Shown here piece by piece: positions 37,272 through 46,027 of a stretch of 52,010 bases of DNA; the first letter of the stretch is position 1, and each line of letters opens with the position of its first letter. Under the pieces are notes generated by a model. The model was not told the origin of the DNA, ran no database searches, and saw only the letters and a program-made list of their open reading frames with translations. Location of the stretch: positions 1 through 52,010 of the forward strand of contig NZ_SMAR01000026.1 of assembly GCF_004342225.1 (NCBI RefSeq), given 5' to 3'. The stretch is from Martelella mediterranea (lineage in GTDB: Bacteria > Pseudomonadota > Alphaproteobacteria > Rhizobiales > Rhizobiaceae). The translations under genes and the position numbers were made by a program.

Positions 37272-37566
37272 TCGCTCTCTCCATTTCCTTCAGTTTGGTT
37301 TCGGCTTCGGCCTCGGCCGTGCGGATTTTGTTGTCGGCGAGCATGACGGCGCGGAGCTGGGCCGCGACGGCCGCTTCTTTCGCCGCATTGGCTTCGGCAA
37401 TCTTGCCTTTCCAGAAGGCGTTGCGTTCGGCAGTCGCCATGTCTTTCGCATCTTTCACCATGCCGTTGACCTCGTTGACGGCGGTAAAGGCAAGCAGGCC
37501 ACCAGCCGCAAACAGCAAGCCAGCGACCACGAGCGGAGACAGGTATTTCGCCAGAAAGGCAGCCAT
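37204..37566 (-). CDS. Rz-like inner-membrane protein (i-spanin)
   Basis: 120 residues: an N-terminal transmembrane segment (about 10-30) and a long Ala/Glu/Lys-rich periplasmic helix (about 35-100). With Rz1 it would span the periplasm and fuse the two membranes at lysis. Confidence 0.82.
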   Translation of the reverse strand: MAAFLAKYLSPLVVAGLLFAAGGLLAFTAVNEVNGMVKDAKDMATAERNAFWKGKIAEANAAKEAAVAAQLRAVMLADNKIRTAEAEAETKLKEMERANAALPGGAACGLGPERVRILPR

Positions 37567-37817
37567 TATGTCTCCTTGTCCGGCTCGCCGTTGCCGAACC
37601 GTGCGATGGTGCGCATATCGACGGAGCCAAGTCCGCGATGAATGCCGAGCAGTGCCAGGATCATTCCGACCATTAACGGAATGACGGTTGGTGCAAGCGC
37701 CAGCGCGCCGTCAGAGCCATAAGAGGAAGCGGCGACGATGATGAAAATCACTGCCCAGGCAAGCGCATGGGAAATGCCCATGAAGCGTTTGGAGCTGCGA
37801 TAGCTTGGCTTCTCCAT
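37566..37817 (-). CDS. Holin-like membrane protein
   Basis: 83 residues, two hydrophobic segments (about 15-32 and 38-58) and a charged C terminus. Its position between endolysin and spanins supports a holin role. Start ATG at 37817 has GGAG eight bases upstream; a GTG two codons earlier overlaps the endolysin stop. Confidence 0.68.
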   Translation of the reverse strand: MEKPSYRSSKRFMGISHALAWAVIFIIVAASSYGSDGALALAPTVIPLMVGMILALLGIHRGLGSVDMRTIARFGNGEPDKET

Positions 37818-37819
37818 GG

Positions 37820-38521
37820 TCACAGCTCCAATGCCCGGTAAGGCGGTTTCCTGGCCAGCGCCCGGTCCATTTCATCGCGGGTTTGCGGGCCGACAATGCC
37901 ATCAGCAACAATGCCGCGATACTTCTGGAACCAGATGGTGACCATCTCGATTGTGTGGTCGAAGGTATCGGTCGGCTGCACCGGCCATTTGTGATCGATC
38001 ATCTCGCGGAAACGGCGAAGCTCTTCTGTCCAGTCCTCGACCTCCGGTCCCATATCGCCACGCCTCAGAACCAAATCCTCGTAGCCGAGCAGGTCTTCCA
38101 TCGTCGGGAACAGATAGGCGTATTCAGCTCTGGCATCGAATGAAGGGCATGCCTTGCCTACATCATAGTCGTGGTGGCCGCTGATTTTGCCGATGTTGAA
38201 GCGGTCGCGCAGATCGGTGATTTCGGCCAGAAGCGCGTCTTTCTGGGCGGGCGTGCGAGTGTCGGCAGCGGCGGTGAAGTCGCGGTTCATGCCGCCGACA
38301 TAGACCACGCCGATCGTGCCAATGTTGTGGCCTTTGACATGCGCGCCGATGCGTTCGATCGGGCGACCTGCTTCGCGGCGACCGTCAAGGTGGATGACGC
38401 GATGATAGCCGATGCCGGACCAGCCGCGCTCAAGGTGCCAGTCATTGATCTCGGCAACGCTGACGGGGCGCCCTTCGGGTGTGGCGGTGCAGTGAATGAT
38501 GATTTCGTTGATGGGGCGCAT
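37820..38521 (-). CDS. Endolysin: N-acetylmuramoyl-L-alanine amidase with peptidoglycan-binding domain
   Basis: 233 residues. The amidase_2 domain (about 1-140) has IIIHCTATPEGR, WSGIGYHRVIH and SGHHDYDVGKACPSFD, giving the zinc ligands His, His and Cys as in T7 lysozyme. A peptidoglycan-binding-like repeat follows (about 150-225, VEDWTEELRRFR, IVADGIVGPQTRDEM). First gene of the lysis/late block. Confidence 0.92.
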   Translation of the reverse strand: MRPINEIIIHCTATPEGRPVSVAEINDWHLERGWSGIGYHRVIHLDGRREAGRPIERIGAHVKGHNIGTIGVVYVGGMNRDFTAAADTRTPAQKDALLAEITDLRDRFNIGKISGHHDYDVGKACPSFDARAEYAYLFPTMEDLLGYEDLVLRRGDMGPEVEDWTEELRRFREMIDHKWPVQPTDTFDHTIEMVTIWFQKYRGIVADGIVGPQTRDEMDRALARKPPYRALEL

Positions 38522-38622
38522 TACATGACGGCCTCCCGATCCAGAAAAGCGTGAAGTGATTGGCTTATCCGGAAGATAGGTGGCGAGGCGTCAGCAGGTC
38601 ATGCCTCCAAAGGGAGGCGCGA
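38522..38622 (-). promoter_or_regulatory. Likely Mor-dependent promoter region of the late genes
   Basis: The 101-bp gap between the Mor-type gene and the endolysin should contain the activated promoter, as Mor/C proteins act just downstream of their own gene in Mu. A small GCCTCC/GGAGGC hairpin (38603-38618) follows the mor stop. I see no clear -35 element, which fits an activator-dependent promoter. Inference from position. Confidence 0.4.
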
Positions 38623-38994
38623 CTAGAAGAGATCCATCTGGCGGGTGGGTTTGCGCGGCTTTGCCGGGCGCGGTGCAGCTTTGAACAGCTTGTACACGCC
38701 ACTTTCGCTCATGCCAAGACGCCGCGCGATATCGGCATGCGATTGGCCCTGGAGCCTATATTGATCAGCCCGCCACCTGCGCGCAAGTGGCACTTTGATA
38801 TATTCGCCAGCATATGCAGCTGAAAGGCGGTGTAGGATGTCGGACCCAAGACCTTCCTTATCGGCAGACTTGGCCGGATCATTGGGCACATAAAACCGGA
38901 TGCCGCCGACACGTTCCACCAGTTTCAGGAAGTCCTCACCGCCGAGCATGTCCCGCAGCTCCTGCTCCATATCACGACGTTCGTCATCAAACAT
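38623..38994 (-). CDS. Mor-family transcription activator
   Basis: 123 residues. The N-terminal dimerisation region includes LVERVGGIRFYVPN, and the C-terminal helix-turn-helix is HADIARRLGMSESGVYKLFK. Mor of Mu turns on the middle/late genes. It closes the early block and precedes the lysis genes. Confidence 0.85.
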   Translation of the reverse strand: MFDDERRDMEQELRDMLGGEDFLKLVERVGGIRFYVPNDPAKSADKEGLGSDILHRLSAAYAGEYIKVPLARRWRADQYRLQGQSHADIARRLGMSESGVYKLFKAAPRPAKPRKPTRQMDLF

Positions 38995-39199
38995 GATGGC
39001 CTCCCGGATATTGTTTCGTTTCGCAGCGGATGATTTCGGTGGTGACGATGGATAGCTCGTAGGTCAGCCCGGCGCGTTTGCGGCTTTGGGGCGAAAGACC
39101 TTGAAGACGCATCAGGAGCGCATTGCGGCGCTCCTGAAGCCTCTTCAAAGCTTCACGGTTTTCGGTGACTGAGAAGAGAGGAAGGTTATCGGTGGTCAT
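38987..39199 (-). CDS. Small unknown phage protein
   Basis: 70 residues, helical, with an Arg-rich middle (LKRLQERRNALLMRLQG). Overlaps both neighbours by a few bases. No family recognised. Confidence 0.7.
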   Translation of the reverse strand: MTTDNLPLFSVTENREALKRLQERRNALLMRLQGLSPQSRKRAGLTYELSIVTTEIIRCETKQYPGGHHV

Positions 39200-39453
39200 C
39201 CTTTGCCCTTCCGCTCTGCTCGTTTTCGTTCAAGGCAGGTCACAACGGTATCGCCTGCGATGATGAACTTGACGCCATCGGCCAGCACGGCCTTCGCGCC
39301 ATAGCGCACGCCATCCCGGCAGGCGGCGCAGATCTCGGCGCGCAAACCTTCGACATCGAGGCCATGCCTGCGCTCCAGATAGCGCAGCAAGGCGTGGTCG
39401 CTGACGACAGCGATTTCGAAGCCGGTGACAGGCATGGAGGAAACGGGCTTCAT
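39196..39453 (-). CDS. Small unknown phage protein
   Basis: 85 residues starting MKPVSSMPVTGFEIAV at an ATGA overlap. The pattern SDHALLRYLERRHGLDVEGLR and FIIAGDTVVTCLERKRA recalls small phage proteins adjacent to GemA/Mor but I cannot name it. Confidence 0.7.
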   Translation of the reverse strand: MKPVSSMPVTGFEIAVVSDHALLRYLERRHGLDVEGLRAEICAACRDGVRYGAKAVLADGVKFIIAGDTVVTCLERKRAERKGKG

Positions 39454-39650
39454 GAAAGGAGTCTTTCGATATCTCTGGCCAAGCTGGAGACTGAAATGTC
39501 CCAAGTCACGCCCATGTCTTCGTCGAGCGAATAGGTCATTGCGTCACCGCCGTCAGTGCGGGCGACAGGTACGCCGACATCCTCAAATGCTTTGACCAGC
39601 GCTTCCTCGATGAGGTTGATGCGGCGAAGTCTTTCTCTGACATCATCCAT
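39450..39650 (-). CDS. Small unknown phage protein
   Basis: 66 residues from MDDVRERLRRINLIEEAL, at an overlap with the gemA stop. Acidic, helical N terminus. Unknown function. Confidence 0.7.
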   Translation of the reverse strand: MDDVRERLRRINLIEEALVKAFEDVGVPVARTDGGDAMTYSLDEDMGVTWDISVSSLARDIERLLS

Positions 39651-40288
39651 CACGCACCTGCCTTTCGCGCGCGGATGCGCTCGCCGAGAGTGTTCATAAT
39701 TGCGATCCATTCGGCGGTCGTTGGTGGTTGAGAGGTAACAGGTCGTCCGATCTGGTTTTGCACCCATCCGAGAAAATCAGCGCCGTTTCCGTTGAGATTG
39801 CGCCATTGTGCGGCCGCGATCTTGTAGCCAGCGCCTGTCTGCCAATCGGGGCCAAACGTGTTTTCGCGCCAGTCAACATCAGCCTCGCGTGCCATCCAGC
39901 CCTTGAGCGCTTCAATCGCTTTGGAGGCGTCGCCGCCATAAGTCAGGAAGCGCGTATGGTCGATGCCGGTCTGTCGTTTCACGAAGGCGAGTAGTGCCGC
40001 GTCATCGCGATTGTTGACCAGGCCAAGGTTCCACGCTGCAATCCAGAGCGCCTGGAGCTTCGGCGCGAACTTGCCGGTGAGTTTCTTGCGGCCATCCGGG
40101 CGGTGTTCAACTGCTTTCGGTTGGAAACCTTCATTGCGGAAGACCGTCAGAACCTCCTGGCGTTCGGCCTCGGACATGTCTTTGGCAGACGTTTTTCCGG
40201 TGATGGCCGAAAGCTTGGCGCGATAGGTTTCGTCGTCTAAGCCGAGCTGCTTCTTGGCAACATGCAGTGCTGCGATTGATCTACTCAT
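39650..40288 (-). CDS. gemA: GemA-like regulatory protein (DUF1018, Mu gp16)
   Basis: 212 residues. The start is set by an ideal AAAGGAG seven bases upstream. Family patterns: IAALHVAKKQLGLDDETYRAKL split across the N terminus, and FAPKLQALWIAAWNLGLV, IDHTRFLTYGGDA in the middle. In Mu, GemA affects host gene expression and supercoiling. Confidence 0.88.
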   Translation of the reverse strand: MSRSIAALHVAKKQLGLDDETYRAKLSAITGKTSAKDMSEAERQEVLTVFRNEGFQPKAVEHRPDGRKKLTGKFAPKLQALWIAAWNLGLVNNRDDAALLAFVKRQTGIDHTRFLTYGGDASKAIEALKGWMAREADVDWRENTFGPDWQTGAGYKIAAAQWRNLNGNGADFLGWVQNQIGRPVTSQPPTTAEWIAIMNTLGERIRARKAGA

Positions 40289-40520
40289 GATCAATCTCCT
40301 TTGCTTCCGCAATAATATGTGAGGCTGCAACGTAGGAAGGCCCAGGGCACGGATGCGTGCAGGCAAAGACGCCTTCAATGCGCTCAAAGGCCGATCCGCA
40401 ATAATATGCGCGTGCGTGTCTGCGCTCGTCGGCGGAGCCTATGGAGCCGTTTTCTGCCAAACCGCAGACGGGGCAGCGCAGAAAGCGTTCGCTGGCGAAA
40501 TGTTGGGAAATCGCGTTCAT
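40281..40520 (-). CDS. Small Cys-containing phage protein
   Basis: 79 residues with CPVCG near residue 16 and further Cys at about 41, 54 and 58. Probably a small zinc-binding protein. Unknown function, overlaps gemA by 8 bp. Confidence 0.65.
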   Translation of the reverse strand: MNAISQHFASERFLRCPVCGLAENGSIGSADERRHARAYYCGSAFERIEGVFACTHPCPGPSYVAASHIIAEAKEIDHE

Positions 40521-40768
40521 GATGCACTGCCTTTCCGGTGTGTAGCGGGCTTTCGTCTCAAGACATAGACTTCAGCCAACTGCTCCTTAGCGGCATCAAT
40601 GATGCTCTGTGCTGCCATTCTCACGCTGTCGCACGGGTAATGACGTTTTTGAGCACATTCGCATAATCCGTTCGCAAACCGGCAAACCCCGTAACCAGCC
40701 ATAACGGTGGATGACGGACTTCCTGCTATTGCTCGGGCGTTTGTGCTTGGACGGTTTGGGCTACGCAT
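40517..40768 (-). CDS. Small unknown phage protein
   Basis: 83 residues from MRSPNRPSTN; a GTG one codon earlier at 40771 is also possible. The C-terminal half is helical (AQSIIDAAKEQLAEVYVLRR), with four Cys in the middle (about 28-46). Unknown. Confidence 0.62.
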   Translation of the reverse strand: MRSPNRPSTNARAIAGSPSSTVMAGYGVCRFANGLCECAQKRHYPCDSVRMAAQSIIDAAKEQLAEVYVLRRKPATHRKGSAS

Positions 40769-41451
40769 CACGCACCTGCCTTTCCGGCAATGGCTTTCGG
40801 GCCACTGGAACCGCCGACGCCATGCGAAAGATTGACGTTGTTCCCGGAGGCTATGCCCATCCCGACGGCATTGCCGTTCTTGAGGCGTCTACTATCCGTC
40901 CGGACAGGAACCGTTTGTGGATAACGTGCGGCCAGTGCGCGTTTGGCTTCGGCCGAGGCCGAAGCCGAAACGGTATCGGCAAAGAGCGCATTCAAACGGA
41001 CCGAAAGCCGATAAACCATCCCTGCCGTGAAATCATAAACGGCCTGCCGCTTTGTTTTGATGTTTCGGCGGCGCTTATAGAAAGTCGTCGTCTTGAACTC
41101 GCGCACGGCTCTGTCAATTGCACGATCGAGAACAACGTAGAGATAGGTTGCGATCTCCGGCCCCGGGGCGCGGCCAATGAAGCTTCTGTGGTTGTCGTCA
41201 TCGATGACAAGCAGGGTTGCTGTATTGGTGCACAGTGCCAGCCTTCGCCAAAGGAGGTCGCGGATTGAGGCTCCGTGGGTTTTGGCCTTCACCGATTGCT
41301 GGCTAATTTCAATGTCGACTTCTGACAGGCCATATTCACGCATCAGTGCAGCTGCCTTTTCGGCAGCGGCGAGCGCTTCTTCTTCCGTGCAGCCGCGTGA
41401 TGTGGTTTTCTGCAGCAATGCGGCGATGCGGCGTTTGATGCTCTCGCTCAT
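40768..41451 (-). CDS. DUF2786 domain protein
   Basis: 227 residues. The N-terminal DUF2786 domain (about 1-50, IKRRIAALLQKTTSRGCTEEE... AALMREYGLSE) is common in phage early regions. The remaining part resembles the companion DUF7168-type region. Function unknown. Confidence 0.85.
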   Translation of the reverse strand: MSESIKRRIAALLQKTTSRGCTEEEALAAAEKAAALMREYGLSEVDIEISQQSVKAKTHGASIRDLLWRRLALCTNTATLLVIDDDNHRSFIGRAPGPEIATYLYVVLDRAIDRAVREFKTTTFYKRRRNIKTKRQAVYDFTAGMVYRLSVRLNALFADTVSASASAEAKRALAARYPQTVPVRTDSRRLKNGNAVGMGIASGNNVNLSHGVGGSSGPKAIAGKAGA

Positions 41452-41600
41452 TTCGCCACCGCCTTTCCAGCGTCCTCATGCTCCTGCCGGACATGCATGT
41501 TGAGGCCCTTTTCACCGCGGAGTTTTTTGCCGCAGTGCGGGCATTGATGCCCAGCGCCAGCGCGCGACTTCTTGTGTTTCGATGTGACTTTGACCGCCAT
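41448..41600 (-). CDS. 50-residue C2H2-type zinc-finger protein
   Basis: A very short gene between DUF3164 and DUF2786, with 1- to 4-bp overlaps at both ends that fit the operon. It encodes a C2H2-type finger: CPHC at 20-23 and H36/H41 (spacing C-x2-C-x12-H-x4-H), with a basic N terminus (KVTSKHKKSRAG). Likely a DNA- or protein-binding adapter; no family name. Confidence 0.7.
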   Translation of the reverse strand: MAVKVTSKHKKSRAGAGHQCPHCGKKLRGEKGLNMHVRQEHEDAGKAVAK

Positions 41601-42367
41601 CACGCACCTGCCTTCGCCAGATCAATCGTGATCGCCTGCCAGCGATCTTCGACTTTCCGGCGATGATAGAACCGTACATACTGCTTCGAGCCAGTCACCC
41701 GCATGGCATCGCGGATGGCGCCCATGGCCCGCTGCCAGCGCTCGTCATCGATGTTGTGGCGAAGCAAGCTAAAAAGGTCAGCGCGATTGATGCGCCCCTC
41801 TTTGTCCGTGCTGAATGCACGGGTAACAATTGCCTGCAGTGGCGCCGGGCTATCGGCTGACCATTCATTCATGCATTCGTCGAAGAGCTTTTTCGCAACC
41901 TGTAGCTCCGGCCCGAAATCGATACGGTCTGCAATCTGCACCTGGACTTTGTAGAGGCCATCGTAAGACTGGTAGGTCCGATTGCCCTTCTTGCCGCCCT
42001 TGGTGACTTCGTATTCCTGCGCCAGCAGCGCGTCGAAGCCGTCCAGGTCGATCATGGTGTGTTCAAGAAACCTGCCGATCTGGGCGGAGAGGTCAAAGGC
42101 AAAGCCGATGACCTTGCGCACAACCTCATCTTCCAGCTTATGCTGCGGCTTGACCAAATCCAGAGGCACAAGCCGGTCGCTGGCATCGGTCATCATCTCA
42201 CGGCCGTTCACCATCGTGACACCGGTACCGACTTCGCGGACCTGTGCCTGGTAAAGCGCTTCCGGCACGAACCGGCCGCGCACATCTTCGATATAGCGTC
42301 CGCCATTGATTTCAGCGGTGCGCGGTTGGTTCTGCTGTGCTTCGAGAATGTATGCTTCACTGGTCAT
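41600..42367 (-). CDS. DUF3164 family protein
   Basis: 255 residues. The N terminus NGGRYIEDVRGRFVPE and central LAQEYEVTKGGKKGNRTYQSYDG identify DUF3164, found after the transposase genes of Mu-like phages. Probably acts in early phage DNA metabolism; the exact role is unknown. Confidence 0.9.
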   Translation of the reverse strand: MTSEAYILEAQQNQPRTAEINGGRYIEDVRGRFVPEALYQAQVREVGTGVTMVNGREMMTDASDRLVPLDLVKPQHKLEDEVVRKVIGFAFDLSAQIGRFLEHTMIDLDGFDALLAQEYEVTKGGKKGNRTYQSYDGLYKVQVQIADRIDFGPELQVAKKLFDECMNEWSADSPAPLQAIVTRAFSTDKEGRINRADLFSLLRHNIDDERWQRAMGAIRDAMRVTGSKQYVRFYHRRKVEDRWQAITIDLAKAGA

Positions 42368-42600
42368 GCTGCATCACCTCCGTTGTTGTCGTGGTTGGTA
42401 ATCAGTGTCAGATGTGGTCGGCGGCTTCCGTCCTTCTGGAGGCAGGCTTCCGCCTCCAGTTCTTCGGTGAGAGCTATGCCCGTATTCATCCGGGTCACCA
42501 TGCCTTCGAGTTCGTTGACGCTTGGCCGCTTCTGCATGCGCACGAAACGCTTCATTTCATCGCGGACGCCGGACAGGTATTGAGATGGCTGGATGTTCAT
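42364..42600 (-). CDS. Small unknown early protein
   Basis: 78 residues (MNIQPSQYLSGVRDEMKRF start). ATGA-type overlaps on both sides show it belongs to the early operon. No family recognised. Confidence 0.7.
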   Translation of the reverse strand: MNIQPSQYLSGVRDEMKRFVRMQKRPSVNELEGMVTRMNTGIALTEELEAEACLQKDGSRRPHLTLITNHDNNGGDAA

Positions 42601-42905
42601 GCCTTGCCTCCCTTGAAATCGGGGCGAACAATCTTGCCGTCAGGATCGGCAATCATCTGCTTGAGTTTGCGGGTTGCTTCATCTTCGAGAATTTCGAAGC
42701 CTTCACGCCGCGCCTGTTCGAGGCGGTGCACGGAAAGTTCCTGTTCTGTGTTGCGGGCCAGTTTGCGCAGGACATGCAGCTCATCTGAAAGCCTCTGGCA
42801 ATCAGACGCTGAAAGGCCATGACCATCGCGGTGCGCTTTCTGTAGCTTGGTCGCATGAAGGCAAAGCGTATCGCTCAGCAACGTGTCGATCAGGGTGGCG
42901 CTCAT
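42597..42905 (-). CDS. Small unknown early protein
   Basis: 102 residues, mainly helical (DELHVLRKLARNTEQEL). Starts overlapping the stop of the B-like ATPase gene. No family recognised. Confidence 0.7.
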   Translation of the reverse strand: MSATLIDTLLSDTLCLHATKLQKAHRDGHGLSASDCQRLSDELHVLRKLARNTEQELSVHRLEQARREGFEILEDEATRKLKQMIADPDGKIVRPDFKGGKA

Positions 42906-43927
42906 TGCAGGTCTCCCAGATCACGATTTTTCCAGGCAGCTCTCAGGTGATCGAGAGAGAGCGGTAGACCTTCTCCCATGGCGTACATGCGCGCGAGTTT
43001 GACCGTGCGGTCGATCTGGCGGAGTGCACCGGGTTTCAGGCCAAGTCCGAGCAGAAACTTGATGCAGTCCGGATCCTCAATGCCGAGCGCAGCCACAAAC
43101 AGCCGTATGTCATCGGCGCGGTTGCCTTCGCGCCGAAGCCGCTTGTCGATGCGTGAAAGCACCTGCGCGCGTGACGCAACCGAACGGCCTTGCTGGCGCA
43201 CAAAGCTGGCAGCTGTGTCTTCATTGCCGACAAGCGCGATACCGCAATTGTTGACATCGACGAAGTGGCGCAACTGGTTGATGCTGTCAGCTTCAAGGTT
43301 CTGCGCTTCATCAATGATCAGGAGTGTTCCGTCTCCGACGCGGTTCAGCTTGCGGCCGATGGCGCGGACCAGCCTTGCGGGATTGTGCTCGGATACATCA
43401 AGGGCCTCGGCAAGCTCGACCAGCATACCGTGAACGCGGGATGTGTTCGGGCTGATTGTCGCCATATAGGCATGAGGCCGGGTAGCGCAGTAGTGGCGGC
43501 AGGCTGTGGTCTTGCCAACGCCAGCATCCAGCGTGACGGCGACCAGAGCAGGCGTCATCTGTGCCCACATCAGCGTTTGCAGAACTTCGTTGGCGATTTT
43601 GGTTTTCACGAACGCAGGGCTGGCCGGGATAGCAGAGGCCATGTCGGCGGCCTCCTCGACACTCGTCAGCCACTGCGCAATCTGCTGGTTATAATTGGCA
43701 AGCGTGCCGTTGTATTTGCCTGAAAGCCACTGAGAAAATGTACCTTCGGCAACACCGCTGCGGCGGGCGACTTCGGCTTTTGACCATCCGTTGGTTGATG
43801 CCATTTCGGCTGTGCGCGCAGTCAGCGCACGCCATTCATCAACATCGCCAACTGGATGTTTTTCCAGGAAGGCTGCGGTTGGCTGGCTGAGAACCCAGCC
43901 GTTATTTGCATTAAATTTCTTAGTCAC
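42902..43927 (-). CDS. MuB-like AAA+ ATPase, transposition target selector
   Basis: 341 residues. An N-terminal helix-turn-helix region (about 48-70, AEVARRSGVAEGTFSQWLSG), Walker A DAGVGKTT (about 134-141), Walker B LLIIDEAQN (about 202-210) and an arginine-rich sensor region. MuB binds target DNA, activates MuA and gives target immunity. Start is GTG with CGGAG nine bases upstream. Confidence 0.93.
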   Translation of the reverse strand: MTKKFNANNGWVLSQPTAAFLEKHPVGDVDEWRALTARTAEMASTNGWSKAEVARRSGVAEGTFSQWLSGKYNGTLANYNQQIAQWLTSVEEAADMASAIPASPAFVKTKIANEVLQTLMWAQMTPALVAVTLDAGVGKTTACRHYCATRPHAYMATISPNTSRVHGMLVELAEALDVSEHNPARLVRAIGRKLNRVGDGTLLIIDEAQNLEADSINQLRHFVDVNNCGIALVGNEDTAASFVRQQGRSVASRAQVLSRIDKRLRREGNRADDIRLFVAALGIEDPDCIKFLLGLGLKPGALRQIDRTVKLARMYAMGEGLPLSLDHLRAAWKNRDLGDLQ

Positions 43928-43971
43928 TATAATTGGCTCCGTTGTTAGCCCCTATCGGGGTGTTTTCTTTT

Positions 43972-44001
43972 GGGCGGGAGCTGCAATCTCCCGCCCTTTT
44001 T
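43972..44001 (+). terminator. Plus-strand intrinsic terminator before the B gene
   Basis: A perfect 9-bp stem (arm GGGCGGGAG), loop CTGCAAT, then TTTTT on the plus strand, i.e. antisense to the early operon. No plus-strand gene ends here. A second small hairpin (CCCC-TAT-CGGGG) lies at about 43949-43960. Confidence 0.7.
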
Positions 44002-44050
44002 CATTGCCGGAACCGAACGCATTACTTATCGGTTTTCAGATACTGCCGGT

Positions 44051-46027
44051 TCATCCGGTCTTGGTTTTGCCGCCTTGCGGAAATTGGATAACGCCTTCGC
44101 TGTCTGCGTACCTTTCAAGAGCACGGCTGAAGGCGTCCTCGTAGCGATCCTCGTCGTGCTGTTCTTCAGGCAGTTGTTCGAGTTTGGCAGCGAGATTGCC
44201 GGTGGCGATCCGCGTGACAGTCGGGCGCACCTTTTCTGGCTTTGAGGGCGGACTGGCCTTGCTGCCCTTGTCCAGAATTTCGGCCAGTTCTTCAGCAGCG
44301 AATTGCTGTTCCAGCTTGGCCTTCTGCTTCGTTGCCTTCTGCCAGTCGGCGCGCTTGCGTGCGTGGCGGCGGGCTTCTTCCTGACTGTCGAAGCGGACGG
44401 CGCCGACCGCCTCAGCATCGCAGATGTACCGGCCATTCGGCTCGTAGACTTTCACCGGCTTATTCAGGTTGTCCGGATCGAAACGAACCATCAGGGTTTT
44501 GCCGATCCACTGGTTGAGTTCGATCGACCAGTACCGCGATCCCATGAAATGGATGGACCCGTCCGGCTGGCGCGCTTTCAGTCCCTTTGCTGACAGAAGC
44601 CAGATCGTGCGCTGTGCTTCCGTTGCCTGGCGAACGATGGTCGATGGCGCTGCCATGCTTTCGGCGAAGACCTGATCGAAGCTCTTGCCCTTGGCCGTCT
44701 CTGTGCGACGGCCGGTGCGGGCGTTATGTTCAGCAATAATCTCGGCAACATGGGTCTGCAGCTTGTCCAGATCGCAGGCGCTCTGCATATAGTTTTCTGG
44801 CTTGGCGTCTATCGTATTGCCGGTGTAGCAACCCGTCATTGCAGGATGCTTGCTGATCTCTTCAGCCAGACTGCCCCAGGCACGTTCGATCGGTTTGGCT
44901 TGGCCGTGATATGGCGTCACAAAACGCGGCTCGATGCCAAGCGTGACCAACAGGCCGGACACTTCGTCTGCGTCAATCTTGTAGCGATAGCGGGTGCGTG
45001 CACCACCAGAAATCATCTTGGATGCGAAGGCCCGGCCGTTATCGAGGTAGATGCGCTCCGGAATGCCGAAGTCTTCGACCATATCACCGAAGCAGGCGCG
45101 GATCGCATCCCACGTTTCGGCCTCTGCAAGCCGCCATGAAAGCACCTTGCGCGAATACAGATCCTGCGTGCCGATCAGATACATACGGGTTGGTTTCTCA
45201 GCCCATGGCACTTTCACAAACAAGTCGAGCCTGTGACCGTCGGCATTGACCGCTTCCATCGCATGCAGGTGTGCGACGGAGCGCTCTTGTGCCGGAAACA
45301 TGCGCTTGGCCTTTTCGCGGCCTTCGCGGCTCATAACCTGCACGGCCTTTGGCACTTCGTGTTCGAGGCGGCGACGCAGTGATCGCTCAGACGGGATCGG
45401 GTTCCAGCCTTCAGACCTCGCCGCCTTCACCATTCGGCGATAGCAAGCCGAAAACGCGGGCTTCTCCGGACGAAGATAATCAGATTTGAGGAAGGCCCAG
45501 GCGTCGGCGTGACAGGTCGCAATCTCGTTTTCGACACCATTCGCCTTCGACGAGAAGGAAGGCGCAAGCGCGGCAAGCCAATCCTGTTTCGGATGGTCTT
45601 TCACCATCGCCCACCATTCATAGTAGGCACTCTTTCCTGTGCAGGTGTACTGCGTTGCCGTTTCGACAGCCTTCTTCTTCGGTAGACCGGCCTCAACCAT
45701 TGCTTCAACGCGCTGGATCACTTCGAGGCGCTTTTCGCAGAGCGCTTTATGCTCGCTCGAAAGGGCCTCAAACCGCCTCCAAAGCAGCTTTGAGGCGTCG
45801 GACTTTCGGGCTTCTGGTTCAGTGACCATGAAGGCGAGCTTGGCGCGAGCGGCGTTTGGCAAAAGTGAATAGTGATATTCGTATCCGCCGCCCGCTTCTT
45901 TTCTGACCCTGGCTCTTTCAGTGCCGCGCGCGCCGGACAAGCGCTCGTTGACCCTGAATTGCGAAGTCGGCAACCCCGGTAACTTAGCCGCCGCCAGTTC
46001 AGCTGCTGTAAACCACTCCTGCTTCAC
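44051..46027 (-). CDS. MuA-like DDE transposase
   Basis: 658 residues from a GTG at 46027, which has AGGAGG seven bases upstream and overlaps the previous stop (GTGA). An N-terminal DNA-binding region (about 1-90), the RNase H-fold catalytic core with D263 (NADGH), D329 (YLDNG) and E381 (PIERAWG), and the Mu-type C-terminal beta-barrel (about 490-560). Spacing of the catalytic residues is close to MuA (D269, D336, E392). Carries out replicative transposition and integration. Confidence 0.95.
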   Translation of the reverse strand: MKQEWFTAAELAAAKLPGLPTSQFRVNERLSGARGTERARVRKEAGGGYEYHYSLLPNAARAKLAFMVTEPEARKSDASKLLWRRFEALSSEHKALCEKRLEVIQRVEAMVEAGLPKKKAVETATQYTCTGKSAYYEWWAMVKDHPKQDWLAALAPSFSSKANGVENEIATCHADAWAFLKSDYLRPEKPAFSACYRRMVKAARSEGWNPIPSERSLRRRLEHEVPKAVQVMSREGREKAKRMFPAQERSVAHLHAMEAVNADGHRLDLFVKVPWAEKPTRMYLIGTQDLYSRKVLSWRLAEAETWDAIRACFGDMVEDFGIPERIYLDNGRAFASKMISGGARTRYRYKIDADEVSGLLVTLGIEPRFVTPYHGQAKPIERAWGSLAEEISKHPAMTGCYTGNTIDAKPENYMQSACDLDKLQTHVAEIIAEHNARTGRRTETAKGKSFDQVFAESMAAPSTIVRQATEAQRTIWLLSAKGLKARQPDGSIHFMGSRYWSIELNQWIGKTLMVRFDPDNLNKPVKVYEPNGRYICDAEAVGAVRFDSQEEARRHARKRADWQKATKQKAKLEQQFAAEELAEILDKGSKASPPSKPEKVRPTVTRIATGNLAAKLEQLPEEQHDEDRYEDAFSRALERYADSEGVIQFPQGGKTKTG

